Shown: positions 36,909-45,904 of the stretch, piece after piece
How positions within the stretch are numbered: position 1 is the stretch's first letter
How the letters are laid out: each line of letters starts with the position of its first letter
Source: a virus
Length of the DNA stretch: 64,000 nt
Virus record (IMG/VR): IMGVR_UViG_3300038461_000042
Span: 1-64,000 of that record
Reading direction: 5' to 3' (one strand)
The notes under the pieces: model-generated
The model's input: the letters and a program-made list of their open reading frames with translations, nothing else
Databases searched by the model: none
Told to the model about the DNA's origin: nothing
Program-made: the position numbers and the translations under genes

Positions 36909-37151
36909 ATGAACGACAACGATACGCGTAATTTCTACCTCGCCGCCGCCTACATGACTTTAGGGGCTAAATATATTGAGATGACAATAGATGATGTGAA
37001 TAGTCCGGGGAGAAAGACGTTTCACTTCTCGGGGGAGATAGACTTCACACAAGTCAAGAAAGACTTCGCCAATTGTACGTTAATGATAAACGCATCTCGT
37101 TACGCGGACTGTATTCGTAATCTAAAGTCTATTTTACATGGAAGTGAATGA
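36909..37151 (+). CDS. DUF5659-like protein
   Basis: From the ATG at 36909 the product is 80 residues. The pattern FYLAAAYMTLGAKYIEM, a KTFHFSGEIDF strand and the C-terminal YADCIRNLKSILH helix resemble the DUF5659 family of small phage proteins of unknown function. The gene lies directly after the homing endonuclease and has its own hairpin-controlled start. It is probably an original phage gene whose upstream neighbour is the inserted endonuclease. Confidence 0.6.
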   Translation: MNDNDTRNFYLAAAYMTLGAKYIEMTIDDVNSPGRKTFHFSGEIDFTQVKKDFANCTLMINASRYADCIRNLKSILHGSE

Positions 37152-37163
37152 AAGGAAAATATA

Positions 37164-37610
37164 ATGAATAAATATGATTGTACGAATGATGTGAATATGC
37201 ATAAGCGTTTTGTGAAACGTTATATGGATAAAGTTTCTTTGAAACTTGTCTATCGTTCTATGGAACATGATGCAAGTAAATTGGAAGAACCAGAAAAATC
37301 CATGTTTGATGTTTATACTCCAAAACTCAAAGAATTAGAATTTGGAAGCGATGAATATAAGATAGCGTTGTCTGAAATGGGGGTGGCACTTAAGCATCAT
37401 TATGATAATAACCGTCACCATCCCGAACATTTTGAAAACTGCATAGATGGTATGGATTTAATTGACCTAGTGGAAATGGTAAGCGATTGGAATGCCGCTG
37501 CTTTTTTGAGGCAAGAATCGCCCAACTTGGAATATTTAGCCGAAAGATTTCATCTTTCTGGTCAATTAAAAAATATTATTGCCAACACCTTAAAAATACT
37601 AGATGAATAG
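37164..37610 (+). CDS. DUF5662-like protein
   Basis: The 148-residue protein shows the DUF5662 pattern: an N-terminal helix, RSMEHDASKLEEPEKSMF, then ALKHHYDNNRHHPEHF and DLIDLVEMVSDWNAAAF. The clustered His and Asp recall metal-dependent HD-type folds, so a phosphohydrolase activity is possible. The family's function is unknown to me. AAAGG precedes the start. It overlaps the next gene by 8 bp. Confidence 0.7.
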   Translation: MNKYDCTNDVNMHKRFVKRYMDKVSLKLVYRSMEHDASKLEEPEKSMFDVYTPKLKELEFGSDEYKIALSEMGVALKHHYDNNRHHPEHFENCIDGMDLIDLVEMVSDWNAAAFLRQESPNLEYLAERFHLSGQLKNIIANTLKILDE

Positions 37611-37833
37611 GGTCGCGCTGGTCTACTATCAGCCCATTCAAAAGCTGATAGAAGGCGTTAATGGACATTCTTATTACGTCGATCCGAAATGGGGCGTCCC
37701 TTTGGTATGGGTGGAACCAGAGGATGTAAATGTGATGCTGTCCCTGATTGGAGGGTGTTGTGGAGGACACAGACAGTTATTCCATAGGGCGGGAGAAATG
37801 GAGATAAAAGTGTTTGAAACAGGACATTACTGA
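37603..37833 (+). CDS. Small hypothetical protein
   Basis: This 76-residue protein has a beta-rich start (RVALVYYQPIQKLIEG) and a Gly/Cys segment (IGGCCGGHRQLFHRA) that might hold metal. It overlaps the DUF5662-like gene by 8 bp. No family recognised. It is the last gene before the glycosyltransferase run. Confidence 0.5.
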   Translation: MNRVALVYYQPIQKLIEGVNGHSYYVDPKWGVPLVWVEPEDVNVMLSLIGGCCGGHRQLFHRAGEMEIKVFETGHY

Positions 37834-37866
37834 TTTTTGTGATAAAATAGAGGGGAAAGGATAAAA

Positions 37867-38499
37867 ATGATAAGCATAATCATTCCCCATTACGAAAAAT
37901 CAGAACTTACGAATCAACTCGTACTTTCGCTACGAAGATACTGCCACGATTTAGAGATACTTGTTTTTGATGATGGCTCAAAAGTGCCTTATCAAAATCC
38001 AGACATTGTTGTTTGCCGTGTTGATGAGAACATTGGCTTTTTATACGCTTCCAGGGCAGGATTGGTCGTCGCGAAGGGCGACATCAAAATTCTGATGAAT
38101 AATGATGTATTGGTAACGGGAGACTTCATTCCTATGGTTGAGAAGCAGATAAAGTCCTCCCCACTTTCGCTGGTCGGGAACACACTTCTAAAGCATGATA
38201 CCGGATGGAATACCTTCAATGGTAAGGTCTTTCCCTACCTTGAGGGTTATTTCCTGGCCGCCTCCAAAGAGATATGGAATGATATTTCATTTGATACTAG
38301 ATTTGCCCCGAATGACTTCGAGGACATTGATTTATCGACTCAGGCATACGCGCTGGGTTATCCAGTTATTGCGCTCAACTCCCCATTTATAAAGCACATG
38401 GGGGCAGGAACGCTCGGATACAATCCAGCGCGCGAGAAGATAACGCGCAGGAACCAGAAACTATTTGAGGCCAAATGGATAAAATCAAAATCTGCCTGA
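37867..38499 (+). CDS. Glycosyltransferase family 2 protein
   Basis: The 210-residue protein is a compact GT-A transferase. IIIPHYEKSELT opens the fold, FDDGS (D35, D36) is the nucleotide site and LMNNDV (N78-D80) is the metal-binding DxD equivalent. The acceptor segment DFEDIDLSTQAYALGYPV resembles rhamnosyl- and related GT2 enzymes. AAAGGATAAAA precedes the start. It begins a run of glycosyltransferases located between head and tail genes, so its substrate is probably a phage-encoded or host surface glycan. Confidence 0.85.
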   Translation: MISIIIPHYEKSELTNQLVLSLRRYCHDLEILVFDDGSKVPYQNPDIVVCRVDENIGFLYASRAGLVVAKGDIKILMNNDVLVTGDFIPMVEKQIKSSPLSLVGNTLLKHDTGWNTFNGKVFPYLEGYFLAASKEIWNDISFDTRFAPNDFEDIDLSTQAYALGYPVIALNSPFIKHMGAGTLGYNPAREKITRRNQKLFEAKWIKSKSA

Positions 38500-39383
38500 G
38501 TTACCTGATTTATCCAATGAGTATGGCGACATATATTCGTCGCGCACTGGAAAGGCGCGATGATATAGAATTGTTTACAGCTGGACCCTATTTTGGAGAT
38601 TGGTTGCCGTGGAATTCGGGTATGCGCCTGCCCGCAAAATACGTCCAACCCGTAGACTTTGCCCTTCCAACCCAATATAGTTATCCTCCGTGGTCAATCA
38701 TCAAAGCACAACTTCCATGGAAGCCAGACCTGGTTTTACAAGTGGATGCTGGATTTCATTATGCCGATAAACCAGATTGTTTGACCGCAACGGTAGGGAC
38801 AGACCCACACGTCCTGAATTATGATGCTCCCCGGAAATACTCTGACCGATTTTTTTGTATGCAGGCGACCTACATGAAAACGGGGGACATGTTTCTTCCT
38901 TACGCATTTGACCCGACTGTTCACTTCCCCGACCCCATTATTACGGAGGATAATGATGCTTGCCTTATCGGACTTCACTATGATAATCGAAATATCTTGG
39001 TAAGACGATTGAGAGAATTGGGGCATTCAGTTATCTATGAACTCGGCCCCATCTTCGATGAATACAGGCAGTTGAATTGTCGGGCAACAATAGGATTGAA
39101 CTGGTCAAGCCTGAACGATGTTTGTGCCAGGGTATTTGAAATAATGGGGATGCAGAGAGTACCCATAATCAATCGTGTCCCCGACCTTGAAAGCCTCGGA
39201 CTTATCGAGAATGTTCACTACTATGGCTTTTCTTCGATGGATGAGGCGATACAGAAGGTTGAGATTGCCTTGAAGAACCCGGAAGAAGCCTCACAGATAG
39301 CACAAAATGCCCACGAGAAGGTTGTCAAAGAGGATACATGGGATTTTAGAGTTGAACAAATTCTAAAGGAGTGTGGACTATGA
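38475..39383 (+). CDS. Glycosyltransferase, group 1 (GT-B, CgeB-like)
   Basis: The 302-residue protein begins with IKICLSYLIYPMSMATYI and lacks the GT-A DxD. Its C-terminal half reads like a glycosyl-transferases group 1 domain: ATIGLNWSSLNDVCARVFEIMGM, then GFSSMDEAIQKVEIALKNPEEA. The LNWSSLND to RVFEIMG block corresponds to the nucleotide-sugar site of this group. It overlaps the GT2 gene before it by 25 bp. The sugar transferred cannot be predicted. Confidence 0.75.
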   Translation: MDKIKICLSYLIYPMSMATYIRRALERRDDIELFTAGPYFGDWLPWNSGMRLPAKYVQPVDFALPTQYSYPPWSIIKAQLPWKPDLVLQVDAGFHYADKPDCLTATVGTDPHVLNYDAPRKYSDRFFCMQATYMKTGDMFLPYAFDPTVHFPDPIITEDNDACLIGLHYDNRNILVRRLRELGHSVIYELGPIFDEYRQLNCRATIGLNWSSLNDVCARVFEIMGMQRVPIINRVPDLESLGLIENVHYYGFSSMDEAIQKVEIALKNPEEASQIAQNAHEKVVKEDTWDFRVEQILKECGL

Positions 39384-39460
39384 TAATGTTTTTAATCATT
39401 TTTACCATGGCAGTTTTCTTAACTGGATTTTTATGTGGATGGTTGCTCGGGCGACAATGA
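39380..39460 (+). CDS. 26-residue membrane peptide
   Basis: The ATG overlaps the preceding stop and the stop overlaps the next start, both as ATGA. The peptide is a single hydrophobic helix with a GWLLGRQ end. It could be a small membrane anchor, or just a coupling spacer between two glycosyltransferase genes. Confidence 0.4.
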   Translation: MIMFLIIFTMAVFLTGFLCGWLLGRQ

Positions 39461-40194
39461 AAGTATCCATTATCATGTCTTGTACCGACAGATTGACCAA
39501 CCTCAAGAGAACCTTGACTTCGTGGTCAAAAATTACCTATCCAGATTATGAGTTCTTATTGATAGACAACGGCAGTAAAAATTATGATGGAGTCCGCGAA
39601 TTGTCACGGGGCCTATTGGGAGTTATTCCTATTCCCTATCCTCACATGGGAGTGAATAAGATTTGGAACGAATACGGCAGGTTCTCCGATGGAGAATATG
39701 TCATCTTTGCCATGGCGGATGAGATTCTTTCTGATTACGACATTGTTCAGAAGATGGTTGCCTATGGAGAGCAACGCTGCACCCTGAACGCCTATTTCCT
39801 TGGCGCAGCCCTCACGGACGCGCTTGATACAATAGATTGGGAGAATAACCCAAGACTGATTGAATCTCTTCCGGGCTTTGGAGAATTCGAGTATCAGAAC
39901 AAACCCAACAGAGAGAGAACAGACGCCAGCCTTTTATCCCACATAATTGGGTGGACGCGCGAGAGGTGGGATTGGTTCGGCTGGTTCAGGAATAATGATA
40001 GAGGGCATTTATGGCTCGATCAGGATGTTGTGATTAGGAGCAATGTTCTGGGTATAAAGTCTCAAACTCTGAATTCATGTTATCATCAGTGGCACGAGCA
40101 GATTGTTTATCCCGAATGGTTGGCTCCTGGATACCATCCGGTCAATGAAAGACAGGCGAGACTCTTGGAAGAGTCGGAAAGAGATAAATCGTGA
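39457..40194 (+). CDS. Glycosyltransferase family 2 protein
   Basis: The ATG at 39457 overlaps the small upstream ORF and starts with the canonical MKVSIIMSCTDR; frames further upstream read through that ORF. The 245-residue protein has LIDNGSKN (nucleotide binding) and FAMADEI (metal-binding position) and a long C-terminal part with WTRERWDWFGWFR. It resembles GT2 transferases of phage glycan clusters. It overlaps the following gene by 4 bp. Confidence 0.75.
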   Translation: MKVSIIMSCTDRLTNLKRTLTSWSKITYPDYEFLLIDNGSKNYDGVRELSRGLLGVIPIPYPHMGVNKIWNEYGRFSDGEYVIFAMADEILSDYDIVQKMVAYGEQRCTLNAYFLGAALTDALDTIDWENNPRLIESLPGFGEFEYQNKPNRERTDASLLSHIIGWTRERWDWFGWFRNNDRGHLWLDQDVVIRSNVLGIKSQTLNSCYHQWHEQIVYPEWLAPGYHPVNERQARLLEESERDKS

Positions 40195-40589
40195 CATTAC
40201 CAAAACTTAACCCAATAAAAGTAATCAAGTTCTCCGGTGATAGAAAATCGGCCATGACGCTTACAGGAAAGATGGTTTATCGCAAAGACAAACTTTACAT
40301 GGGGAAAGAGTACGGAATGGTCGCGGTAGCTGGTTATGGCCCCCATTTTATCTACACAGACCCGGATATGGACGAAAAAACAGGCAACTGGCCTCCGGGA
40401 GAACAATACGTTGGTCGTTTTAGCCCAATGTGTACGTGCAATTCGCCGGCCGGAATTGTAGGCGCGAACGTGTATGCCGGAAGCGCGTCTCCAACGGGAA
40501 AGAAAGATAGTACCACTCCCGGACAAATGATAGTATGTTTATTCGCCGCCCAAAATGGCGGGACGCACATGGATGGTTCTCACGATTAA
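40191..40589 (+). CDS. Hypothetical protein in glycan cluster
   Basis: A GTG start overlaps the preceding stop (GTGA). The 132-residue protein is beta-rich with many Gly and Pro and a central MCTCNSPAGIVGA motif; the C-terminus has a Cys and His-rich end (VCLFAAQNGG). No family recognised. Its location between a glycosyltransferase and the DegT-like gene suggests a role in the same pathway, or a regulatory peptide. Confidence 0.5.
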   Translation: MTLPKLNPIKVIKFSGDRKSAMTLTGKMVYRKDKLYMGKEYGMVAVAGYGPHFIYTDPDMDEKTGNWPPGEQYVGRFSPMCTCNSPAGIVGANVYAGSASPTGKKDSTTPGQMIVCLFAAQNGGTHMDGSHD

Positions 40590-40591
40590 AT

Positions 40592-41503
40592 ATGAATGAT
40601 AAAGAAGGGTTCGAGAAAGATATAGCCATAAAGTCAAACCGCAGATACGCGATAGCGTGTTCGCATCCCAACTACATGGCCCTTTTATCAACGATGTCAG
40701 ATAAGAACAAGAGGCGGTTGAAAGCCGGGCAAGAAGTTATCCTTTCCACTGTTGGTACAACATTACCGGACATTTTACAACTTGGACTGACTCCGGTTTT
40801 CGTGGACGTAGATATACCGACCTTCAACGCCAATCCCTGCCTTGTCGAAGAAGCGGTGAACGAAAACACGGGCGCGATTCATCTCCAACACACACTTGGT
40901 AATCCGATAGCAATTCAGTATATTTCGGATAGAGTCTTGGAAGGAAGTTATATTTGGGGAGTGTTCGATTGTGGTTCTGCCATTGGAGGAACGTGTACGG
41001 GAACTTACGAGGGACAACCGATTGGGAACTTTGGACACCTTTCGACATTTTCGTTCAAACACGCCGGGATTATATTAACCGACTCTGTTCATCTGGAAGA
41101 ACTTCTAAGAACTTACTGCCACTGTCATTATTCGATAGAACCTATTCCAAACAGTATAAAGACCCATCGCGATAACTGGAAATACTATCACGAAGCCTTC
41201 AAGAGCGAACTGAGCGAGTATTTTATCTTACCAGAGCCTCATCACATGGCCGACCCGAACTGGTTAGGATTTTGTGTTGTTTATCAAGGTGACAGAGAAA
41301 AGCTGTTACAATATCTGAAAAAGAAAGGCATCTTGACTCACCAATTACCCATTCAAAATTATCATGGCTATAAACTGATTGGAACTTCCAAGAACACAGA
41401 AATCATGCAGAATAAGTCGTTCTGGATTGACGTGGGAAAGACTGTAACGCCCGAGATAAGAGAGTACGTTGTAGATACGATGAAGAAAGGATGTAGGCAA
41501 TGA
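40592..41503 (+). CDS. DegT/DnrJ/EryC1-like aminotransferase relative
   Basis: The ATG at 40592 gives 303 residues, shorter than usual DegT enzymes (about 370-430). The fold is clear: LTPVFVDVDIPTFNANP, then GAIHLQHTLGNP and FDCGSAIGGTC at the PLP phosphate region. The GHLSTFSFKHAGIILTD segment aligns with RfbH-like TFSFYPAHHITMG, where a His or Lys sits at the Schiff-base position. Here that position is Gly, so catalysis by the usual mechanism is doubtful. It may be a non-PLP-lysine sugar enzyme (3-dehydrase-like) or inactive. It lies in the glycosyltransferase run. Confidence 0.65.
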   Translation: MNDKEGFEKDIAIKSNRRYAIACSHPNYMALLSTMSDKNKRRLKAGQEVILSTVGTTLPDILQLGLTPVFVDVDIPTFNANPCLVEEAVNENTGAIHLQHTLGNPIAIQYISDRVLEGSYIWGVFDCGSAIGGTCTGTYEGQPIGNFGHLSTFSFKHAGIILTDSVHLEELLRTYCHCHYSIEPIPNSIKTHRDNWKYYHEAFKSELSEYFILPEPHHMADPNWLGFCVVYQGDREKLLQYLKKKGILTHQLPIQNYHGYKLIGTSKNTEIMQNKSFWIDVGKTVTPEIREYVVDTMKKGCRQ

Positions 41504-42261
41504 CTATCCAGTTATGTCTCGGTGATTGCCTGAAATACATGAAGTCCATGCCAGATAAGAGCGTGGACGCGGTGATTACTGACCCGCCGTATAATGTGAG
41601 CGTTGAGGGCGCAAAGATAGCGCGTGGAGCGGGAACGGTTTTTGAGGGCGGCGACATAAGCCTAGACTTTGGCGCATGGGACAGGAACGTAATCAAATGG
41701 GAAGATTATATTGATTTGTTTGTAAATTTACTTACGCCCAACGGTGTCCTGGTTATGTTCTATGACAAACTCTATCTAGGCTCAATTGGAATTTACCTGC
41801 AGTCGAAATATAATTTTCAGGTTCGGCATATTGGCGCAATGGTAAAAACTAATCCGGCCCCACAAGCATGGCGCGTAAAGTGGCAAAATGGATTAGAGCA
41901 ATTTATAGTCGCCACGAAAAATAAAGGCGAGGGACACCATTTTAATTATCACCAAGGGCAATCTCCAGATTACATAATTACCAATAATGGATACGAGCAT
42001 TTCCATCCAACCCAAAAGCCACTACTCGCAATGGATTGGATTACACGGTTTTGGAGTTTTGAAGGTGACACTATCTTTGACCCCTTCATGGGTTCTGGTA
42101 CGACCGGAGTAGCCTGTGTGCAACTTGGAAGAAACTTCATCGGCTGTGAGATTGAACCAAAATACTTTGAGATTGCAAAAAATAGAATTGCACAAGCGGA
42201 ACTTCAACCACAATTATTTACAGAGAAAAAGCAGGAAGAAAAACAAGAGGATTTATTATGA
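41500..42261 (+). CDS. DNA (adenine-N6 or cytosine-N4) methyltransferase
   Basis: The 253-residue protein has the beta-class order of motifs: a DPPYNVSVEG motif IV (D28-Y31) near the N-terminus, the target-recognition part in the middle and the SAM site DPFMGSGTTGVAC near residue 195. After that, GCEIEPKYFEIAKNRI completes the fold. Solitary phage methyltransferases protect phage DNA from host restriction. No restriction gene is adjacent. Its place among glycan genes is odd. It overlaps the DegT-like gene and the following gene by 4 bp each. Confidence 0.9.
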   Translation: MTIQLCLGDCLKYMKSMPDKSVDAVITDPPYNVSVEGAKIARGAGTVFEGGDISLDFGAWDRNVIKWEDYIDLFVNLLTPNGVLVMFYDKLYLGSIGIYLQSKYNFQVRHIGAMVKTNPAPQAWRVKWQNGLEQFIVATKNKGEGHHFNYHQGQSPDYIITNNGYEHFHPTQKPLLAMDWITRFWSFEGDTIFDPFMGSGTTGVACVQLGRNFIGCEIEPKYFEIAKNRIAQAELQPQLFTEKKQEEKQEDLL

Positions 42262-42998
42262 GAACCGCTTTTTTGCTCACTGGGAATTCACAAACCTATG
42301 AATATTGCTTTCCATCAACCAAGAAGCATATCCTGGATGTCTACCATCCAGACGTGTTTTTATGTACCAACGAGGGGCATGATAAGATACTAAGTTTGTA
42401 TCAACCCCAAGACTATTGTATTCTTCCAGGTGAGTTCATTCTTTCCATGGCAATGAAGTTGAGGGTTCAAAAGCATGGTGTTCCCAAGTATGACCTCCTG
42501 AAAGCCAAAGACCTTGAGGCAAACTGGAAGGTTCGTTGGTGTAATCTGGCAAAACAACAAGTCGAATGGTCTAACGACTTCCGATATGACGCGGTTCTAG
42601 TCGGTAGATTCGATGTCAAATATTGTTACGTCCAGCCCATTGAAGAGGTGGAAGAAAGTGTCATTTATATCCCCATGAAAGATGCTCACCAGTAACTTCC
42701 CGGAGAGGATGGCCTTACTTATCGGGGCTACTCTAATCAACTATGCTGGATGAATTCACAGACCGCAGACTCATTGATAGGAGAAACGCTCTTTGGAGAC
42801 GTGGACTATGTGAGAGAGTCGGGTTTCAAGGTCAATGATGAGCCGGAAAAGCTCCTGAAGTATGTCTGTGATGCCAAAGGCATAAAGAGGGAATTTGTGA
42901 ATATTGGGATGCAAATTATAAAAGGAGACTCAATCAACCCCCTTGCCCACGACTTTGGTTCTCTCGAAAGATACCCGGAATATCTAGGAAAGGATTAG
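42258..42998 (+). pseudogene. WavE-like glycan gene broken by an in-frame stop codon
   Basis: One reading frame runs from the ATG at 42258 to 42998, but it contains a TAA at 42693-42695 (codon 146) in otherwise coding-like sequence. Downstream residues continue in the same frame (about 100 residues, CWMNSQTADSLIGETLFGDV). The protein resembles the intact 276-residue gene on the minus strand at 45905-46735 (TAFLLTGNSQTYEY against ALCIYGQPRTFLF; VYIP-like strands near the break). A C-to-T change from CAA could create the stop. A 145-residue N-terminal fragment and a possible ATG restart at 42750 remain. Stop readthrough cannot be excluded. Confidence 0.7.
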
Positions 42999-43000
42999 CA

Positions 43001-44002
43001 ATGAAGATTGATTTACTATGTTCGGACGGGAGTCCTTTGGGGGTAACCACCGCCACCCTTCGCGGAGACGACTCGCGCCAAATAGGGATCGGCGGAGCTG
43101 AACTAGCACTCTTGACCATGTGTGAGCTTTGGGCGGCGGCAGGGCATGATGTCAATCTCTACAACAACCCCAGGAGTTATGAGCAATCCCAATTTCATCA
43201 ATCCAACATTCAAGACTTCAACGGAGCCGAAGATAGGGACGTACTCATTGTTTTTCGGTCGCCTACATTGAAGGTAGATGGAGCCAAAGGCAAGAAAATA
43301 TGGTGGAGTACAGACCAGTTCACCATCGGTTCCTTCAAAGAATTTGCTCCTCATGTAGACAAAATTGTTACCATTAGCCCATTTCACGCCGAATACTTCA
43401 AAAGCGAGTATGGGATTGAGAACACCATAACGATTGACCTCCCAGTGAGGACTTGGGAATACGAACAGAACATTCCCAAGGTTCCCCATCGTTGCATCTT
43501 TACATCGGTTCCAGACCGAGGACTTGGAGAACTGCTTTCGATGTGGCCGAAGATTTTAGCGGAAGTTCCGGGCGCGAGTCTTGTAGTCACCTCGGATTAC
43601 AGACTTTGGGGAGTACCCTTCGCCGGAACAGAGAGATATATCACACAGGCCATGAGAATACCCGGAGTAACTATGTTGGGGGCGGTAAAGAGGCCTCGAT
43701 TGGTGGAAGAACAGTTGAGGGCGGAAGTGTTCTCATATCCGTGCTGCTACATGGAGCTGGCTTGTTACGCGGTTATGGAGGCGCAGGTCGCCGGCGCGTT
43801 CCCAATCACCTACGACATTGGAGCGTTGAATACTTCCAATATGGGATGGTTCGCCTCCAAGGGCGATTTTGTGGAAAAGGTTGTCCATGCCTTGACTTCC
43901 CCAATGGATGAATACCGAAGCAATGTTAGAAGTTTATCCAGAGCGCGCTTTTCCCCCGAAAGGATACTGAAAGAATGGGACAAAGTTTTCGCATCGCAAT
44001 GA
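43001..44002 (+). CDS. Glycosyltransferase, group 1 (GT4-like)
   Basis: The 333-residue protein begins with a Gly-rich loop for the donor (GIGGAELALLTMCELWAAAGH) and a strand-helix pattern typical of GT-B. The C-terminal half contains TSVPDRGLGELLSMWP and, near the sugar-nucleotide site, RAEVFSYPCCYMELACYAVMEAQ, the E-x7-E-like region of GT4. It starts 2 bp after the pseudogene. The sugar is unknown. Confidence 0.75.
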   Translation: MKIDLLCSDGSPLGVTTATLRGDDSRQIGIGGAELALLTMCELWAAAGHDVNLYNNPRSYEQSQFHQSNIQDFNGAEDRDVLIVFRSPTLKVDGAKGKKIWWSTDQFTIGSFKEFAPHVDKIVTISPFHAEYFKSEYGIENTITIDLPVRTWEYEQNIPKVPHRCIFTSVPDRGLGELLSMWPKILAEVPGASLVVTSDYRLWGVPFAGTERYITQAMRIPGVTMLGAVKRPRLVEEQLRAEVFSYPCCYMELACYAVMEAQVAGAFPITYDIGALNTSNMGWFASKGDFVEKVVHALTSPMDEYRSNVRSLSRARFSPERILKEWDKVFASQ

Positions 44003-45117
44003 TTTCTGACATGGATGCCACGGGGTCTGGTTACGCGTCCATTACAACCGCCCTCGGAAGCAGGCTTGCCAATCTTGGACACGAGGTCAAGATAATCGGT
44101 CTATCCTATCAAGGACAAGAGCATAATTTCAAATTCTCGCTCTTTCCCTGCACAGGGTTGAATGATGCCTATAATATGCTCTACCAGATGAAAACGCTTT
44201 TCAATCCAGACGTAGTAATAGGACTGGCCGACATTCCCAACCAGGAACCTTTATGCAAGATGGCAAAGGAATTCGACATTCCTTATATCTGTATTACTCC
44301 GATGGAAAACGGCCCTCTCTGTGCAACCTGGGCGATGATTCTATTGCAAGTCAGTAAGTGTTACGTCATGTCTGAATTCGCAGTAAAAGAGTGTGAAAAG
44401 ATGGGGGTCAATGCTGAACACTTGATTATTGGGATAGACACAGAGGCTTGGAGGCCGCCCACTCAAGAGGAACGCGAGAAGCTGAGGGAATCTCTTGGGG
44501 TGACGAATGAGTTTGTCATCCTGACCGTGGCAGACAATCAAGAGAGAAAGAATCTATGGGGAGCCTTCGCCTCACTTGAAATATTCAAAGATAAGTGTAA
44601 GAAGCCCTTTAAGTATTGGTTGGTTACAAGAGAGAACCAATTTGTCGGATATAGACTCCGTGATTTAGCACAAATTCATGGAGTGTCGCAGGAGACAATG
44701 ATATTCGAGCGCGGGATGCCGTTTAAGCAACTATGGGGCCTGTTCGCCGCCGCAGACATGTTCCTCTTGGTAAGTAAGGCCGAAGGTTTGGGAATGCCGG
44801 TGCTTGAAGCAATGTCCTGTGGACTTCCGGTAATGGCAATTCAGACCGGCGCGCTGATAGAACACCTCGCGGACAAGCGCGGCATCTTGGTTCCTCCCGA
44901 ATATTCGTTTACAGATACCTGGGGCAACTCGCGCAGAGACATGATAAACCGAGCGCATTGTGCCCTGTCTTTGATTGATTTTGTTGAGAAAATAACGGTT
45001 CCTAATGTTGAGGAAGCCCGAAAGTACGTGACGAATCGGAATTGGGATAAGTCGGTAGAGCAATTGCTCAAAGGAATTGAAGATGTCTCGAAAAAAGTCC
45101 AAGAACCTGTCCAATAA
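43975..45117 (+). CDS. Glycosyltransferase family 4 (GT-B) protein
   Basis: The 380-residue protein has the full GT4 layout. FRIAMISDMDATGSGYAS is the N-terminal loop, VADNQERKNLWGAF is the linker to the donor domain and VSKAEGLGMPVLEAMSCGLP is the EX7E donor motif. The C-terminal helix starts with TNRNWDKSVEQL. I keep the start at 43975, which overlaps the preceding gene by 28 bp; an ATG at 43999 is the alternative. This is one of the clearest enzymes in the glycan cluster; donor and acceptor are unknown. Confidence 0.85.
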   Translation: MGQSFRIAMISDMDATGSGYASITTALGSRLANLGHEVKIIGLSYQGQEHNFKFSLFPCTGLNDAYNMLYQMKTLFNPDVVIGLADIPNQEPLCKMAKEFDIPYICITPMENGPLCATWAMILLQVSKCYVMSEFAVKECEKMGVNAEHLIIGIDTEAWRPPTQEEREKLRESLGVTNEFVILTVADNQERKNLWGAFASLEIFKDKCKKPFKYWLVTRENQFVGYRLRDLAQIHGVSQETMIFERGMPFKQLWGLFAAADMFLLVSKAEGLGMPVLEAMSCGLPVMAIQTGALIEHLADKRGILVPPEYSFTDTWGNSRRDMINRAHCALSLIDFVEKITVPNVEEARKYVTNRNWDKSVEQLLKGIEDVSKKVQEPVQ

Positions 45118-45904
45118 GTTGTCCGAAAACTTAGTGGATGTCTGCCTCCTGACCTGCTCTATGGTCAAACCAGAGATATTCAGGAAGTGCATCGACGCGA
45201 TAAAAAGCGAGATGGAATCTATTCCCTCGCGTCTTATCATTTTCCAGAACGGCCCCATTGTCAATAAATATGATTATCCAGAACTCCCTCTATTGACCAG
45301 ACTGACTTCTTCCCCGCAAAGACTCGGCTTTCCCGCCGGCGCGAATAGAGTCATTCGCTCTGGACATGCGCCACTCGTTTTATTTATCACGGACGATATT
45401 ATCTTGAAGCCGAAGTGCTTGAACGCTTTGGTAAGACGGATGGATGACCCATCTATCGGGATATGTGGGTTGAAACTCTTATTCCCGCCCGACTCGGACG
45501 AATCGGGGCCCCGGGGAACGGTTCAGCATGTCGGGCATGGGATAAGTATTAAGGGTTCAATTACCCACCCATTCCTAGGTTGGTCGGCAGATAATCCAAA
45601 GTGTTGTGTTTCAAGGGAGGTTGCCTCAGTAACGGGGGGCTGCTTCATGGTTCGGAGGGGAGTCTTTGAAAAAGCTGGAGGCTTTTTCGAGGGTTATGGT
45701 ACTGGCTACTTTGAGGACGTAGATTTATGCTTTACCATTGCAAAGATGGGGCATAAAGTTTTCATTGACACTGATGCCCAGGCTTGGCATTATGTGGGCA
45801 TGTCAATGCGCCAAGTCGAAAGACCGCCCATGCAATTTAACGAAATGATCCTGCACGTAAGACATCCGGGGGAATTCAGATGGTCGGAATTTGAAATATA
45901 TTGA
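45083..45904 (+). CDS. Glycosyltransferase family 2 protein
   Basis: The ATG at 45083 gives 273 residues. After a Lys-rich start it has IIFQNGPIV, the metal site FITDDIILK and the acceptor segment VTGGCFMVRRGVF, followed by GYGTGYFEDVDLCF. This is the pattern of GT2 rhamnosyl- or galactosyltransferases. It is the last gene of the rightward head and glycan block. Its stop meets the stop of a leftward gene with no gap, and a terminator for this operon lies within that gene. Confidence 0.85.
   Translation: MSRKKSKNLSNKLSENLVDVCLLTCSMVKPEIFRKCIDAIKSEMESIPSRLIIFQNGPIVNKYDYPELPLLTRLTSSPQRLGFPAGANRVIRSGHAPLVLFITDDIILKPKCLNALVRRMDDPSIGICGLKLLFPPDSDESGPRGTVQHVGHGISIKGSITHPFLGWSADNPKCCVSREVASVTGGCFMVRRGVFEKAGGFFEGYGTGYFEDVDLCFTIAKMGHKVFIDTDAQAWHYVGMSMRQVERPPMQFNEMILHVRHPGEFRWSEFEIY

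Noticed and set aside
42693-42695. General recoding of TAA in this phage
   Set aside because: TAA ends several confident genes (for example at 34533 and 36849), so the in-frame TAA is a local mutation or a special case.
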